Origin: Caulobacteraceae bacterium UBA3198
Lineage (GTDB): Bacteria; Pseudomonadota; Alphaproteobacteria; Caulobacterales; Caulobacteraceae
Direction: 5' to 3'
Assembly (NCBI GenBank): GCA_002363865.1
Contig: DEWY01000008.1
Span: 108,954 to 172,953, forward strand
DNA: 64,000 nt
Shown here: positions 25,716 to 35,288 of the stretch, piece by piece
Layout: each line of letters starts with the position of its first letter
Position numbering within the stretch: position 1 is the first letter of the stretch
Position numbers and translations under genes: made by a program
Notes under the pieces: model-generated
The model's input: only the letters and a program-made list of their open reading frames with translations
Told to the model about the DNA's origin: nothing
The model's database searches: none

Positions 25716-27263
25716 TTGTCCAACGCCGCCTCGCCCATGCCCGCAGATGCCGCCATGTCCGCCTGGCGCATGGCCCTGTGGATCACGGTCGCCCTGACGG
25801 CGGTGCGCCTGGCGGCGATCTTCATCACGCCCCTGGAGCTCTATCCCGACGAGGCCCAGTACTGGCTGTGGTCGCGGACGCTGGATTTCGGTTATTTTTC
25901 AAAGCCCCCCATGGTGGCCTGGGCCATCTGGGCGACCACGCTGGGCAGTGACGCCGAGCCCTTCGTGCGGCTGTCGGCGCCCCTGTTCCAGGCGGCGACG
26001 GCGCTGGGCGTCTTCGTGCTGGCCCGGCGGCTGTACGGGTCCGAGGTCGCCCTGGCGGCCTGCGCCCTTTATCACCTGATGCCCGGCGTGCAGCTCTCCT
26101 CGGCGGTGGTGGCCACCGACGCCCCCCTGCTGGCGGCGCTTACCTGGGCCCTCGCCACCTATGTTTACCTTCCGCAGACGGAGGGACGGCGGCGATGGGT
26201 CGCAGCCGGCTGCGCCGGCGGCCTGCTGGGTCTGGCCTTCCTCTCGAAGTACGCCGCCATCTACGCCCTGATCGGGGTGGGGCTGCACCTGCTGGTCAGC
26301 CGCGAGGCCCGCCGGGTCTGGACGCCGGGCGCCATCGCCGCGGCGGTCGGGGCCTTGGCGGTCGTCATGGCCCCCAATCTGATCTGGAACGCCCGGCACG
26401 GCTTCTCCACCGTTCAGCACACGGCGGCCAACGCCAACTGGAGCGCGGGCGACCTGTTCCATCCCGTCGCCATGCTGGACTTTCTGGGCTCGCAGTTCGG
26501 CGTCTTCGGGCCCATCCCCTTCGCGGTCCTGGTGTTCGGGGCCGCCTTGCTCGCCTGGCGGCGCAGGCTCGCGGGCGCGGACCTGACCCTGCTCTGCTTC
26601 GCCCTGCCGCCCTTCCTGATCGTCACCTTCCAGGCCCTGCTCAGCCGGGCCAACGCCAACTGGACGGCCGCCGGCTATGTGGCGGGCGTGATCCTGGTGA
26701 CCGCCTGGCTGCTGCGCTGGCGGGCCCGGGGGTGGTTCATCGCCGCCCTGGCGACCCAGGGCCTGCTGGCCGCAGCCTTCCTCGCCTTCGTCATTTCGCC
26801 GGACCTGGCCGAGCGGGCGGGGATGGCCAACGGCTTCAAGCGGGCCAAGGGCTGGTCGCAAATGACCGAGGCCCTGACCGACCGGGCCATGCACGACCTG
26901 CGGGTCAGCGCCCTGGCCGTCGATGACCGGTTCATGTTCAACGCCGCAGCCTATTACGGGCGGGACTATTTCGCTCGGCCAGACGCCGCGCCCTTACGGA
27001 TGTGGGTGCGCACCGCCCACCCGCAGAACCAGGCCGAGGCCGAGGCGCCCCTGACGGCGGCCGACGGCGAGCGCATCCTGGCGCTCAGCCTGGAGCCGGA
27101 CTTCACCGCGGAGATGAAGGCCGACTTCGCCACGGTGGGCGACAGGGAGTTCGTCAATGTCTGGCTGGACGGCGAGCGAAGCCGGCGGGCCGAAATCTTC
27201 GTCGGCGAAGGCTTCGCCCCTCAGCCCCGCGACCCGGTCACCGGCCTGCCCATACGGCCTTGA
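25716..27263 (+). CDS. GT39-family membrane glycosyltransferase (PMT_2/ArnT-like)
   Basis: 515 residues with about ten membrane segments. The first loop has the catalytic-type acid pair in LELYPDEAQYWLWSRTLDFGYFSKPPM, typical of family 39 enzymes that use polyprenyl-phosphate sugars on the periplasmic side. A soluble C-terminal domain of about 120 residues follows. Target (lipid A, protein or glycan) unknown. TTG 25716 is preferred because GGGAG lies 7 nt upstream; ATG 25737 is an alternative. The 3' end overlaps convergent msrA by 26 bp. Confidence 0.87.
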   Translation: MSNAASPMPADAAMSAWRMALWITVALTAVRLAAIFITPLELYPDEAQYWLWSRTLDFGYFSKPPMVAWAIWATTLGSDAEPFVRLSAPLFQAATALGVFVLARRLYGSEVALAACALYHLMPGVQLSSAVVATDAPLLAALTWALATYVYLPQTEGRRRWVAAGCAGGLLGLAFLSKYAAIYALIGVGLHLLVSREARRVWTPGAIAAAVGALAVVMAPNLIWNARHGFSTVQHTAANANWSAGDLFHPVAMLDFLGSQFGVFGPIPFAVLVFGAALLAWRRRLAGADLTLLCFALPPFLIVTFQALLSRANANWTAAGYVAGVILVTAWLLRWRARGWFIAALATQGLLAAAFLAFVISPDLAERAGMANGFKRAKGWSQMTEALTDRAMHDLRVSALAVDDRFMFNAAAYYGRDYFARPDAAPLRMWVRTAHPQNQAEAEAPLTAADGERILALSLEPDFTAEMKADFATVGDREFVNVWLDGERSRRAEIFVGEGFAPQPRDPVTGLPIRP

Positions 27264-27840
27264 TCGCGCGCTCGCGGCCGCAGCCGACCTTGTAGGCCTG
27301 ATAGCGGCCGGGGTTCTTCTCGGCGAAGTCCTGATGATAGGCCTCGCCCATCCAGAAGCGCGCGGCGGGGCGGATTTCGGTGGCCACCGGCTCGCCCAGG
27401 GTCCTGGCCACCTCGGCCTTGACCTTCAGGGCGGCGTCGCGCTCGGCGCCTGAGGCGTAGAAGACGGCGGTCCGATAGGACGGGCCCTGATCGCAGATCT
27501 GGCCGTTGGGATCGGTGGGATCGATCCGGCGGAAAAAGCCCTGGGTCAGCTGTTCATAGCTGAGCCTGGCCGGATCGTAGGTGACCCGCACGGCCTCCAG
27601 GTGGCCCTCATGATTGCGATAGGTGGGATTGGCCTTGGCGCCGCCGGCATAGCCGACCACCACATCGATGACGCCGGGAATCTGCTCCAGCTCATGTTCC
27701 ACAGACCAGAAGCAGCCGCCGGCCAGCACGGCCACGGCCTGGCCGGGCGCGGCCGGGGGCGGAGCCTGGGCCGGGGCGGCCGCGGCGCTGAGCAGGGCCA
27801 GCGGGCCAAGCACCATGGCCGCAAGGGTCGAGGTTTTCAT
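27238..27840 (-). CDS. msrA: Peptide-methionine (S)-S-oxide reductase, exported form
   Basis: 200 residues. A signal peptide (MKTSTLAAMVLGPLALLSAAAAPAQA) precedes the MsrA fold. The active-site motif is GGCFWSVEHELEQIPGV with nucleophile C43; later HEGHLEAVRVTYDP and YHQDFAEKNP are also family hallmarks. Repairs oxidised methionine, here in the periplasm. Recycling cysteines may be supplied by the C-terminal region (YKVGCGRER). Confidence 0.92.
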   Translation of the reverse strand: MKTSTLAAMVLGPLALLSAAAAPAQAPPPAAPGQAVAVLAGGCFWSVEHELEQIPGVIDVVVGYAGGAKANPTYRNHEGHLEAVRVTYDPARLSYEQLTQGFFRRIDPTDPNGQICDQGPSYRTAVFYASGAERDAALKVKAEVARTLGEPVATEIRPAARFWMGEAYHQDFAEKNPGRYQAYKVGCGRERAIKAVWAGR

Positions 27841-27903
27841 GGGCGTCCTTTCAGCAGGGGCAAGACGGCTTACGCCATCCCTTCGTCGCCCCCCCTGGAA
27901 GGG

Positions 27904-28548
27904 TTACGTAAGGCTAGCCTCGAAGGACGCCTCGGTCTTGGCGCGAACCTCGTCGAGGGTGACGCCGTCGGCCAGTTCCACCAGGCGCAGGGGCGAGCGC
28001 CCGCGGCTCACCTGGAAGACGCCCAGGTCGGTGATCACCAGATCCACGACGCCCTGGCCGGTCAGCGGCAGGTTGCAGGCCTTGACCAGCTTGGGCGCGC
28101 CGGACTTCTCACTGTGCTCCATGACGATGACCACGCGCTTGACGCCGGCCACCAGGTCCATGGCGCCGCCCATGCCCTTGACCATCTTCCCCGGCACCAT
28201 CCAGTTGGCCAGGTCACCATTGGCCGCCACCTGCATGGCGCCCAGGATGGAAAGGTCAATATGGCCGCCGCGGATCATGGCGAACGAGTCCGCCGACGAG
28301 AAATAGGACGAGGAGTCGAGCTCGGTGATGGTCTGCTTGCCGGCGTTGATCAGGTCGGCGTCCTCCTCCCCCTCATAGGGAAAGGGGCCCATGCCCAGCA
28401 TGCCGTTCTCGCTCTGCAGGGTCACCTCGACCCCGTCAGGAATATAGTTGGCCACCAGGGTCGGGATGCCGATGCCCAGGTTCACATAGAAGCCATCCTG
28501 CAGCTCCCGGGCCGCCCGGGCGGCCATCTGGTCCCTAGTCCAGGCCAT
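27904..28548 (-). CDS. scoB: 3-oxoacid CoA-transferase subunit B
   Basis: 214 residues. The catalytic glutamate lies in LQSENGMLGMGPFP; GGHIDLSILGAMQV is also characteristic. Together with subunit A it moves CoA from succinyl-CoA to a 3-oxoacid such as acetoacetate. The ATG overlaps the stop of subunit A by one nucleotide. Confidence 0.93.
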   Translation of the reverse strand: MAWTRDQMAARAARELQDGFYVNLGIGIPTLVANYIPDGVEVTLQSENGMLGMGPFPYEGEEDADLINAGKQTITELDSSSYFSSADSFAMIRGGHIDLSILGAMQVAANGDLANWMVPGKMVKGMGGAMDLVAGVKRVVIVMEHSEKSGAPKLVKACNLPLTGQGVVDLVITDLGVFQVSRGRSPLRLVELADGVTLDEVRAKTEASFEASLT

Positions 28549-29282
28549 CAGACTTCCTCCCCGGCGCCGGCGCCCTCGACGGCCCGCGGCCGCGTGGTCA
28601 CCCGCTCAATGCGTTTCTCAAAGGCCGCGCCCTCGAATATGGCGTCCACATAGATGCCCGGCGTATGGATATGGTCCTTGTCCAGCTCGCCGGGCGCCAC
28701 GAGCCGTTCCACCTCGACCACGGTTTTGGCGCCGGCCGTGGCCATCATCGGATTGAAGTTCCGGGCGGTCTTGCGGAAGACCAGATTACCGGCGGTGTCG
28801 CCTACATCGGCCTTGATGATCGAGAGATCGGCGGTCAGGCCCCGCTCCATCACATAGAGCTCGCCGTCGAACTCGCGGACTTCCTTGCCCTCGGCCACCA
28901 GGGTGCCGACGCCGGTCTTGGTGAAGAAGGCGGGGATGCCGGCGCCGCCGGCGCGGATACGCTCGGCCAGGGTGCCCTGCGGGTTAAACTCCAGCTCCAG
29001 TTCGCCGGAGAGGTAGAGCTGCTCGAACAGCTTGTTCTCCCCCACATAGGAGCTGATCATCTTTTTGATCTGGCGGTTCTCCAACAGGACGCCGAGGCCG
29101 AAGCCGTCGATCCCGCAGTTGTTGGAGATCACCGTCAGGTCCTTCACCCCGTGGGCGCGGATCGCTGCGATCAGATTCTCAGGGATGCCGCAGAGGCCAA
29201 AGCCCCCGGCCATGATGGTCATGCCGTCGAACAGAAGCCCGTCCAGGGCCTCGGCGGCGTCTTTGCGAACCTTGCTTGCCAT
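28548..29282 (-). CDS. scoA: 3-oxoacid CoA-transferase subunit A
   Basis: 244 residues from ATG 29282 (MASKVRKDAAEAL); a frame opens nine codons earlier, but this start matches the family. The glycine-rich GGFGLCGIPENLI and SNNCGIDGFGLG segments are diagnostic. It forms the CoA-transferase with subunit B encoded directly downstream. Likely function: ketone body or acetoacetate activation. Confidence 0.93.
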   Translation of the reverse strand: MASKVRKDAAEALDGLLFDGMTIMAGGFGLCGIPENLIAAIRAHGVKDLTVISNNCGIDGFGLGVLLENRQIKKMISSYVGENKLFEQLYLSGELELEFNPQGTLAERIRAGGAGIPAFFTKTGVGTLVAEGKEVREFDGELYVMERGLTADLSIIKADVGDTAGNLVFRKTARNFNPMMATAGAKTVVEVERLVAPGELDKDHIHTPGIYVDAIFEGAAFEKRIERVTTRPRAVEGAGAGEEV

Positions 29283-29370
29283 GGCCCATACTACGCCGCA
29301 GCGCAGCAATTGGGAAAGTCCGGAAAACCGACGGCCTCGCTGGGCCGCCGGTCTCAGGTCTCAAGTCAGA

Positions 29371-30045
29371 TCAGTTGGTCAGGGGACGCAGGATGATCTC
29401 CACCCGGCGATTCTGGGCGCGGCCCTCCGCCGTCGCGTTGGAGGCGCGCGGCTGGCTCTCGCCACGGCCTTCCACATAGAGACGGTCGGGGTTCACCCGG
29501 CCGCGGTTGACCAGATAGCCCGCCACCGAGCCGGCCCGGCGTTCGGACAGGGCCTGGTTATAGGCGTCGGCGCCGGTGGAATCGGCGTGGCCGACCACGT
29601 CCACCAGGGTCTGGGGATAGGCGTTCAGGGTGCGGGAAACGTCGTCCAGCACGGGGTAGAAGCGCGCCTGGATGTCGGACTGATCAACGGCGAAGGTGAC
29701 GTCGCTGGGCATGTTCAGGATGATGTTGTCGCCCTGACGGATCACATCGACGCCAGTGCCGGCCAACTGCTGGCGCAGCTCGGCCTGCTGGCGGTCCATA
29801 TAGTTGCCGGCCGCCGCGCCCGCGAGGGCGCCGACCCCGGCGCCGATCAGGGCGTTCTTGCGGCCTTCCGAGCTCTTGTTGGTGTTGGTCAGATAACCCA
29901 GCGCCGCCCCGCCGAGAGCGCCGGCCAGGGCGCCCGTGCCGGTATTGTTGCGGACCTGCTGGCCCGTATAGGGGTCGGTGGTGGTGCAGGCGGCCAGCGC
30001 AAAGGCGCCGATAAGCCCCACTGAGGCTGCGGTCAGGTGACGCAT
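29371..30045 (-). CDS. OmpA-family lipoprotein with glycine zipper (YiaD-like)
   Basis: 224 residues. Lipobox FALAAC, then a glycine-zipper segment (ALAGALGGAALGYL and ALIGAGVGALAGAAAGNY), then a C-terminal OmpA peptidoglycan-binding domain (VVGHADSTGADAYNQALSERRA and EGRGESQPRASNATAEGRAQNRRVEI). It should anchor the outer membrane to the wall. An exact EcfG-type promoter (30078-30103) precedes it, linking it to the general stress response encoded 25 kb away. Confidence 0.92.
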   Translation of the reverse strand: MRHLTAASVGLIGAFALAACTTTDPYTGQQVRNNTGTGALAGALGGAALGYLTNTNKSSEGRKNALIGAGVGALAGAAAGNYMDRQQAELRQQLAGTGVDVIRQGDNIILNMPSDVTFAVDQSDIQARFYPVLDDVSRTLNAYPQTLVDVVGHADSTGADAYNQALSERRAGSVAGYLVNRGRVNPDRLYVEGRGESQPRASNATAEGRAQNRRVEIILRPLTN

Positions 30046-30077
30046 TTGATCTCTCCGAGAGTTGTAATGGCTACAGC

Positions 30078-30103
30078 AACGCTAGGCCCTCATACGAAGT
30101 TCC
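30078..30103 (-). promoter_or_regulatory. EcfG-type promoter of the OmpA lipoprotein gene
   Basis: Minus strand GGAAC (30099-30103), 17 nt, CGTT (30078-30081). Transcript would start about 25 nt before the ATG at 30045. Confidence 0.72.
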
Positions 30104-30146
30104 GATATGGCGGTTTTAAGTCCGTTCCACGACGTGAAGGCCTCCA

Positions 30147-31082
30147 GTGACATCCGACTCCATCGTTCCCGTCTCGTTTGACGCCTATGAGGCTGATTTC
30201 GAGGGTTTCGCCCAGGCGCTGGGGGACTCCTTCAGCCGCTACGGCTTCGCCGTGATCGGCGACCATCCCCTGGAACAGGCTCGGATCGAAGGGACGCTCG
30301 CGGCCGCCAAGGCCTTTTTCGCCCTGCCTGAAGAGGCCAAGCGCGCCTATGTGGTCGGCCAGGGCGGACAGCGGGGCTACACCGCGTTCGGCGTGGAGAC
30401 CGCCAAGGGCGAGGCCCATCATGACCTGAAGGAGTTCTGGCACATGGGCCGGGACCTGCCCGAGGGCCATCCCTATGCCCCGGTGATGCCGCCCAATGTC
30501 TGGCCCGCTGACGTCCCCGGGTTCCGCGAAGAGGTCAGCTGGCTGTACGGCGCTCTCGACGCCATGGGGCTGAAGGTGCTTGAGGCGCTGGCCGTCTATC
30601 TGGGCCTGGAGCGCCACTTCTTCGCGCCCACCGTCGATCACGGGAACTCTGTCCTGCGGCTGCTGCACTATCCGCCCACCTCGGGCGAGGGGCCGCATAT
30701 CCGCGCCGCAGCCCACGAGGACATCAACGTCATCACCCTGCTGCTCGGCGCCGAAGAGGCCGGGCTGGAGGTGTTGCGCCGTGACGGCAGCTGGCTGGCC
30801 ATCAATCCGCCGGCCGGTTCGCTGGTCTGCAACATCGGCGACATGCTGCAGCGCCTGACCAACCACCGCCTGCCGTCGACCACCCACCGGGTGGTCAATC
30901 CAGCCCCGGAGCGCCGGGGCGTCGCCCGCTATTCGACCCCCTTCTTCCTGCACTTCAATCCGGACTACGAGATCAGGACCCTGGCCGGGTGTGTCGATGC
31001 GGCCCATCCCGACCGCTATGGCGACCCCATCACCGCCGACGGCTACCTTCAGCAACGCCTGCGAGAGATAAAGCTGCTTTAG
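30147..31082 (+). CDS. Isopenicillin N synthase-family 2OG/Fe(II) oxygenase
   Basis: 311 residues. The double-stranded beta-helix metal site is seen in AAHEDINVITLL (HxD) and STTHRVVNP (distal H), with RYSTPFF providing the RxS that binds 2-oxoglutarate. The N-terminal DIOX_N region (YGFAVIGDHPLEQ) is present. Substrate unknown. The start is a GTG at 30147 with GAAGG about 7 nt upstream. Confidence 0.88.
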   Translation: MTSDSIVPVSFDAYEADFEGFAQALGDSFSRYGFAVIGDHPLEQARIEGTLAAAKAFFALPEEAKRAYVVGQGGQRGYTAFGVETAKGEAHHDLKEFWHMGRDLPEGHPYAPVMPPNVWPADVPGFREEVSWLYGALDAMGLKVLEALAVYLGLERHFFAPTVDHGNSVLRLLHYPPTSGEGPHIRAAAHEDINVITLLLGAEEAGLEVLRRDGSWLAINPPAGSLVCNIGDMLQRLTNHRLPSTTHRVVNPAPERRGVARYSTPFFLHFNPDYEIRTLAGCVDAAHPDRYGDPITADGYLQQRLREIKLL

Positions 31083-31124
31083 CAACCGGTGGTTTTTGTC
31101 GCGGCCACTAAAATTTAACCCGCT

Positions 31125-33632
31125 ATGCGCGAGGCTGCCCAGTCATCGGAGGGCAGACGCGCAAGCGCCATGGTCGACTTTCCCGCCGCCATCGAGGCCA
31201 GAGCCCATCGCATCGCGGTGATGAGCGCCCTGGACCTTTCCGCCTTGAAGTCGCCCTTCGAACGGATCGGCCGGATGGCGCGCGCCCTGCTGGGGGGAGG
31301 ACTGGGCGACGTCATCCTGATCAATGGCGATGAAACCTGGCACGCCAGCGCCGATGCGGGCTTTTCACGTCAGATCGCGGCCCATCGCTCCTTCGCCGGC
31401 CTGGCGGTGGAGTCCGAGGATGTCATGTGGGTCGTCGACGCCCGGCTTGACCCCCGGTTCGCCGACCATCCCTACGTGATCGCTGAACCCTTCGTCCGCT
31501 TCTTCGCAGGGGCGCCCATACGATTGGCCGACGGGTCCGCAGTCGGCGCCGTCGTGGTGGCGGGGCCAGAGGTCTGCGCCTATGACGAGAGCCTGGCCGC
31601 CTGCCTGCGGGACCTGGCGGCCATGGCCGCCGGGGAGTGCAGCCGCCATCAGGCGGTGAGCGACCTCGCCCAGGCCCACCTCAAGGCCCAGGCCGCCCAG
31701 ACCCTGATGGCCACCTTTGTCGAGACCGCGCCGGTCGCCCTCTGTCTCACCGACGCCGACATGCGCATCATCCAGGCCAGCCCCCAGTGGCGGGCGGAGC
31801 GCAAGCTGGACAACCCTCTGGGTCATATCCTCTACGATATCCATCCGCGCACGAAACAGTGGCGGCCGGTCTATGATCGCTGCCTGCAGGGCCATCCGGC
31901 GCAGTACGAGCGTCTGGCGGTGCAGAACGCAGACGGCGAGCAGCGCTGGCTGCGGGTGGAGGTCACCCCCTGGCGCGACGGCGACGGCGCGGTCGCCGGC
32001 CTGTTAATCATGTCCGTCGACATCACCGACTCCGTGGCCGCCCTGGAAGAGGCGCAGCGCTCCGAGGAGCGCCTGAGGTTCGCCCTGGAGATCGGCGAAC
32101 TGCAGATGTGGGAGATGGACTATCGCCGCAGCGTCCTAACCGCCGCCGGCGCCCGCTCGCTCCATATGGGCGCCACCTTCCAGGAGGTCGACAAGGGCAT
32201 CTGGGACGCGGTGCACCGCGCTGACCGGCCTCGGCTCATGGCTGCCTGGGACAGGCATGTGCGCCACGATGAGCCGTTCCACGAGACCTATCGCCTGATG
32301 CCCCCCGACGGCGGACCCGCCCGATGGACGAATTCGGCGGCGCGAGCCTTCAAGAACGCCGAGGGCCGGATCGAGCGGATCGTCGGCGTCATTCGCGATA
32401 TCGACCGGCAGAAGCATGACGAGCTCGAACTTCTGAAGGCCAAGGAGGCCGCCGAGGCCGCGAACCGGGCCAAGAGCGAGTTCCTGGCCAATATGAGCCA
32501 CGAGATCCGCACCCCCCTGAACGGCGTCATGGGGGTGGCCGGCGCCCTGGCGCGCACCGAGCTTGCCCCCCGGCAGGCGGAAATGGTCAGCCTGATCGAG
32601 ACCTCGGCCCAGACGCTTGAGGCCCTGTTGTCGGACATTCTGGATCTGGCCCGCATCGAGGCGGGACGGTTGGAATTGCGGCCCGAGCCCTTCGACCTGG
32701 GCGCCTCGGTGGCCGCCTGCGCGGCCCTGTTCCAGCCCAGCGCCGAGGCCAAGGGCCTCGACTTCCAGGTCGTCATCCATCCGGAGGCCGAGGGGGTCTA
32801 TCAGGGGGACGCCGCCCGCGTGCGGCAGATCCTATCAAATCTGCTCGGCAACGCCGTCAAGTTCACCACTGAGGGGCAGGTCCGGCTGGAGGTCACCGGA
32901 GAGCCGGGCGAGACCGGGGCGCGCCTGGCCTTCCACGTCGCCGACACCGGCATTGGCTTTGACGAGGACACCCGTCAGCGCCTCTTCGGTCGTTTTGAGC
33001 AGGCCGATGGCTCCATCACCCGCCGTTTCGGCGGCACGGGACTTGGCCTGGCCATTTCCCGCTCCCTGGCCGAGGCCATGGGCGGTCAGTTGACGGCGGA
33101 CTCCCGCCCTGGCGGCGGCTCTGTCTTCACCCTCGCCTTGGAGCTCCCGCGGGAGAGCGGCGCCGAGGAGGTCTGGTCGCGAGATGACGCCGCCGGAGGC
33201 GTCGCCCTGCTGGAAGGCATGCGGGTCCTGCTGGCCGAAGACCATCCCACCAACCGCCGGGTCGTGGAGCTGATCCTTGGCGCAGCCGGCGTACTGCTCA
33301 CCTGCGTCGAGGATGGCGCCCAGGCGGTGGACGCCTGGGAAGCCGGGGCCTTCGACCTGATCCTGATGGACATGCAGATGCCGGTGATGGACGGCCTGAC
33401 CGCCATTGGCGAAATTCGCCGGCGGGAACACCTCAATGGTCGGGGGCGGACGCCGATCTATACGCTCACCGCCAACGCCATGCCTGAGCATGGCCTGGCC
33501 TCGGCCAAGGCCGGCGCGGACGGCCACGTCACCAAGCCGGTGACGGCCGAACGTCTGCTGCTGGCGGTGGACGAGGTCTGGTCAGCGAGCCGGGCGCCTA
33601 GCGCCGACAATCGCGTCATCCAGGCCAGCTGA
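31125..33632 (+). CDS. Hybrid sensor histidine kinase/response regulator
   Basis: 835 residues, no membrane segment, so cytoplasmic. Order: GAF-like domain (about 30-170), PAS (about 195-310), a second PAS (about 315-430), a short coiled coil, HisKA with H459 in FLANMSHEIRTPLNGVMG, HATPase (about 560-680, GNAVKFT and GTGLGLAIS), and a receiver with D749 in LILMDMQMPVMDG. Phosphorelay proteins of this kind pass phosphate to an Hpt or to ChpT-like phosphotransferases. The signal is unknown. It starts at ATG 31125, 42 bp after the oxygenase stop. Confidence 0.92.
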   Translation: MREAAQSSEGRRASAMVDFPAAIEARAHRIAVMSALDLSALKSPFERIGRMARALLGGGLGDVILINGDETWHASADAGFSRQIAAHRSFAGLAVESEDVMWVVDARLDPRFADHPYVIAEPFVRFFAGAPIRLADGSAVGAVVVAGPEVCAYDESLAACLRDLAAMAAGECSRHQAVSDLAQAHLKAQAAQTLMATFVETAPVALCLTDADMRIIQASPQWRAERKLDNPLGHILYDIHPRTKQWRPVYDRCLQGHPAQYERLAVQNADGEQRWLRVEVTPWRDGDGAVAGLLIMSVDITDSVAALEEAQRSEERLRFALEIGELQMWEMDYRRSVLTAAGARSLHMGATFQEVDKGIWDAVHRADRPRLMAAWDRHVRHDEPFHETYRLMPPDGGPARWTNSAARAFKNAEGRIERIVGVIRDIDRQKHDELELLKAKEAAEAANRAKSEFLANMSHEIRTPLNGVMGVAGALARTELAPRQAEMVSLIETSAQTLEALLSDILDLARIEAGRLELRPEPFDLGASVAACAALFQPSAEAKGLDFQVVIHPEAEGVYQGDAARVRQILSNLLGNAVKFTTEGQVRLEVTGEPGETGARLAFHVADTGIGFDEDTRQRLFGRFEQADGSITRRFGGTGLGLAISRSLAEAMGGQLTADSRPGGGSVFTLALELPRESGAEEVWSRDDAAGGVALLEGMRVLLAEDHPTNRRVVELILGAAGVLLTCVEDGAQAVDAWEAGAFDLILMDMQMPVMDGLTAIGEIRRREHLNGRGRTPIYTLTANAMPEHGLASAKAGADGHVTKPVTAERLLLAVDEVWSASRAPSADNRVIQAS

Positions 33633-33678
33633 TCACCGCCCCGGCGCGGACCCCGAGAGACCGCGCCAGACAGATCCC

Positions 33679-35241
33679 TCACTTCGTCAGGCGGAGATTG
33701 TCGATCGATCCGGCGATGGCGTCGAAGGCTGCGCCCAGCTGCGAGACGTTCTGCACGTCGAAGAACTTGTCCGGGTCGGTGGCGCAGTTCTTCAGCAGGC
33801 TGCTGCTGCCGCTCTTAACTTCGACCCGCACGGTGTAAAGGACGATGTCTTTCTTCTTGATGTTCTCGCACAGCAGATCAAGCCGGTCGTTCATCACACT
33901 GGTGCGCTTGTTGCCTGAGCCGGCCCGAATACCAAGCAGACCCTGCCAGATGTAGCCGAGACCGCTGTATCTGGATTGGTTGTTCTTGTTGCCCGTGCTG
34001 GCGACGTTATCGCCATCTGTCATCAGGATGATGATCTTGCGGTGATTCTTGGTCCCATAGGCGACCCCGTCGGCCAGGGGCGCGTTGGGCGACAAGGTAT
34101 GCCAGCCCCAGACCAGGCCCATGGGGATATTGGTGTTCCCGTTGGCGTTCATGGAGTCGATGGCGCTCTTGAGCGCGTTCATGTCGGTGGTCAGCGGCAT
34201 GATCGGTTCGAGGTCGCAGCCCTGGTTCGGGCCGCCGCCGCTGGGTTTGGCGTTATCGTATTTTCCGACATACCCCTGGCGCTCCCAGACACCGCCGTTG
34301 GTCTTGTCCTTGATGTAGTTGTTGGCGAACCCCTTGGGATTGTCGGGCTCATCTGGGGCGAAATAGGGTACGAAGTAGCTGTCCACATTCGCCGCATAGG
34401 GCGCAGTGTCCTGCACGTCGAAGGGCTGGCGGCGGCTTTCGACGCAGCCGCCCCAGACCTGATCGTCCTTCATCGACTTCAGAACGGCGAAGCGGTCGGT
34501 GTTGGCGGTGGTGAAAATGTCGCCGCCCGCACCCGACTTGGCGGACTCATTGTGTCCAAGCGCCCGGCTGTCGAGCCAGGTGGGAATGCCGGGGCCCGTC
34601 CGGGTGCTCGTATTGTAATTCTTGACGCTGACGTCCTCGGCGACCCGCACGGTGCTGGAGAACGGCACCAGGGAAATCTGGATCGGATCTGAGGCCGTGC
34701 TGCGCTTGCCGGCCGCGTCCAGCTTGTCCACCAGGTCCTTGGCCGCGCTCTTGAGGGTGGACATCTTGGTCCCGGCCATGGAGCCCGTGTTGTCGAGGAC
34801 CAGGGCGATTTCGAGCCGGTCCATGGCCCGCAGCACCTCGGCCCCGGCCTTCACATTGCCATGCTGGAAAAAGCCGGTCGCCACCGCCATGGGGGTCATT
34901 TCGGCCGAGGCCACCACCTTGGGGCCGTCGAGCACGAAGCTGGACGTGATCAGGGCCGACCCAGGAAATGAGCTCAGATTGGCCTTCAGGGCCCGCTGAC
35001 CGACCTCGTTGATCTCCTTCTGAGTCTGGGCCGAGGAGCGGGCGGCGAAGAGGGCCGCTGCATCCAGGGCGTCCTGCAACTTCTGCTTCTGGTTGGCGCC
35101 GATATAGAGGTCGAAAACCCCCAGCGTCAGGGGCGCGAGCAGCACCAGGGCTACGGCGAAAATGATCGCCGCCGCGCCGCTCTCATCGCGGGCGCCAGAT
35201 CTCAGCCGGGCGGTCAGGCCCTTGAGGATAGAGGTTCGCAC
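33679..35241 (-). CDS. TadG-like pilus-associated protein with von Willebrand A domain
   Basis: 520 residues. An N-terminal TadE/TadG segment (ESGAAAIIFAVALVLLAPLTLGVFDLYIG) is followed by a vWA domain whose metal site begins at D150 (VLDNTGSM), continues in ILMTDGD, and spans a long cysteine-containing insert (WGGCVESRR, NQGCDLEP). Proteins of this type act in Flp/Tad pilus assembly or surface adhesion. No other tad gene is in the window. A pair of 11-bp repeats lies upstream. Confidence 0.88.
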   Translation of the reverse strand: MRTSILKGLTARLRSGARDESGAAAIIFAVALVLLAPLTLGVFDLYIGANQKQKLQDALDAAALFAARSSAQTQKEINEVGQRALKANLSSFPGSALITSSFVLDGPKVVASAEMTPMAVATGFFQHGNVKAGAEVLRAMDRLEIALVLDNTGSMAGTKMSTLKSAAKDLVDKLDAAGKRSTASDPIQISLVPFSSTVRVAEDVSVKNYNTSTRTGPGIPTWLDSRALGHNESAKSGAGGDIFTTANTDRFAVLKSMKDDQVWGGCVESRRQPFDVQDTAPYAANVDSYFVPYFAPDEPDNPKGFANNYIKDKTNGGVWERQGYVGKYDNAKPSGGGPNQGCDLEPIMPLTTDMNALKSAIDSMNANGNTNIPMGLVWGWHTLSPNAPLADGVAYGTKNHRKIIILMTDGDNVASTGNKNNQSRYSGLGYIWQGLLGIRAGSGNKRTSVMNDRLDLLCENIKKKDIVLYTVRVEVKSGSSSLLKNCATDPDKFFDVQNVSQLGAAFDAIAGSIDNLRLTK

Positions 35242-35288
35242 GTCTGCGCCCCGCTCTTTCTAAATGTTCAGGGGCTGATGATGCAGGC

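Noticed and set aside
33643..33667. 7-bp hairpin between the hybrid kinase and TadG-like genes as a terminator
   Set aside because: Short stem, 11-nt loop and no U-run on either strand; not convincing enough to list.
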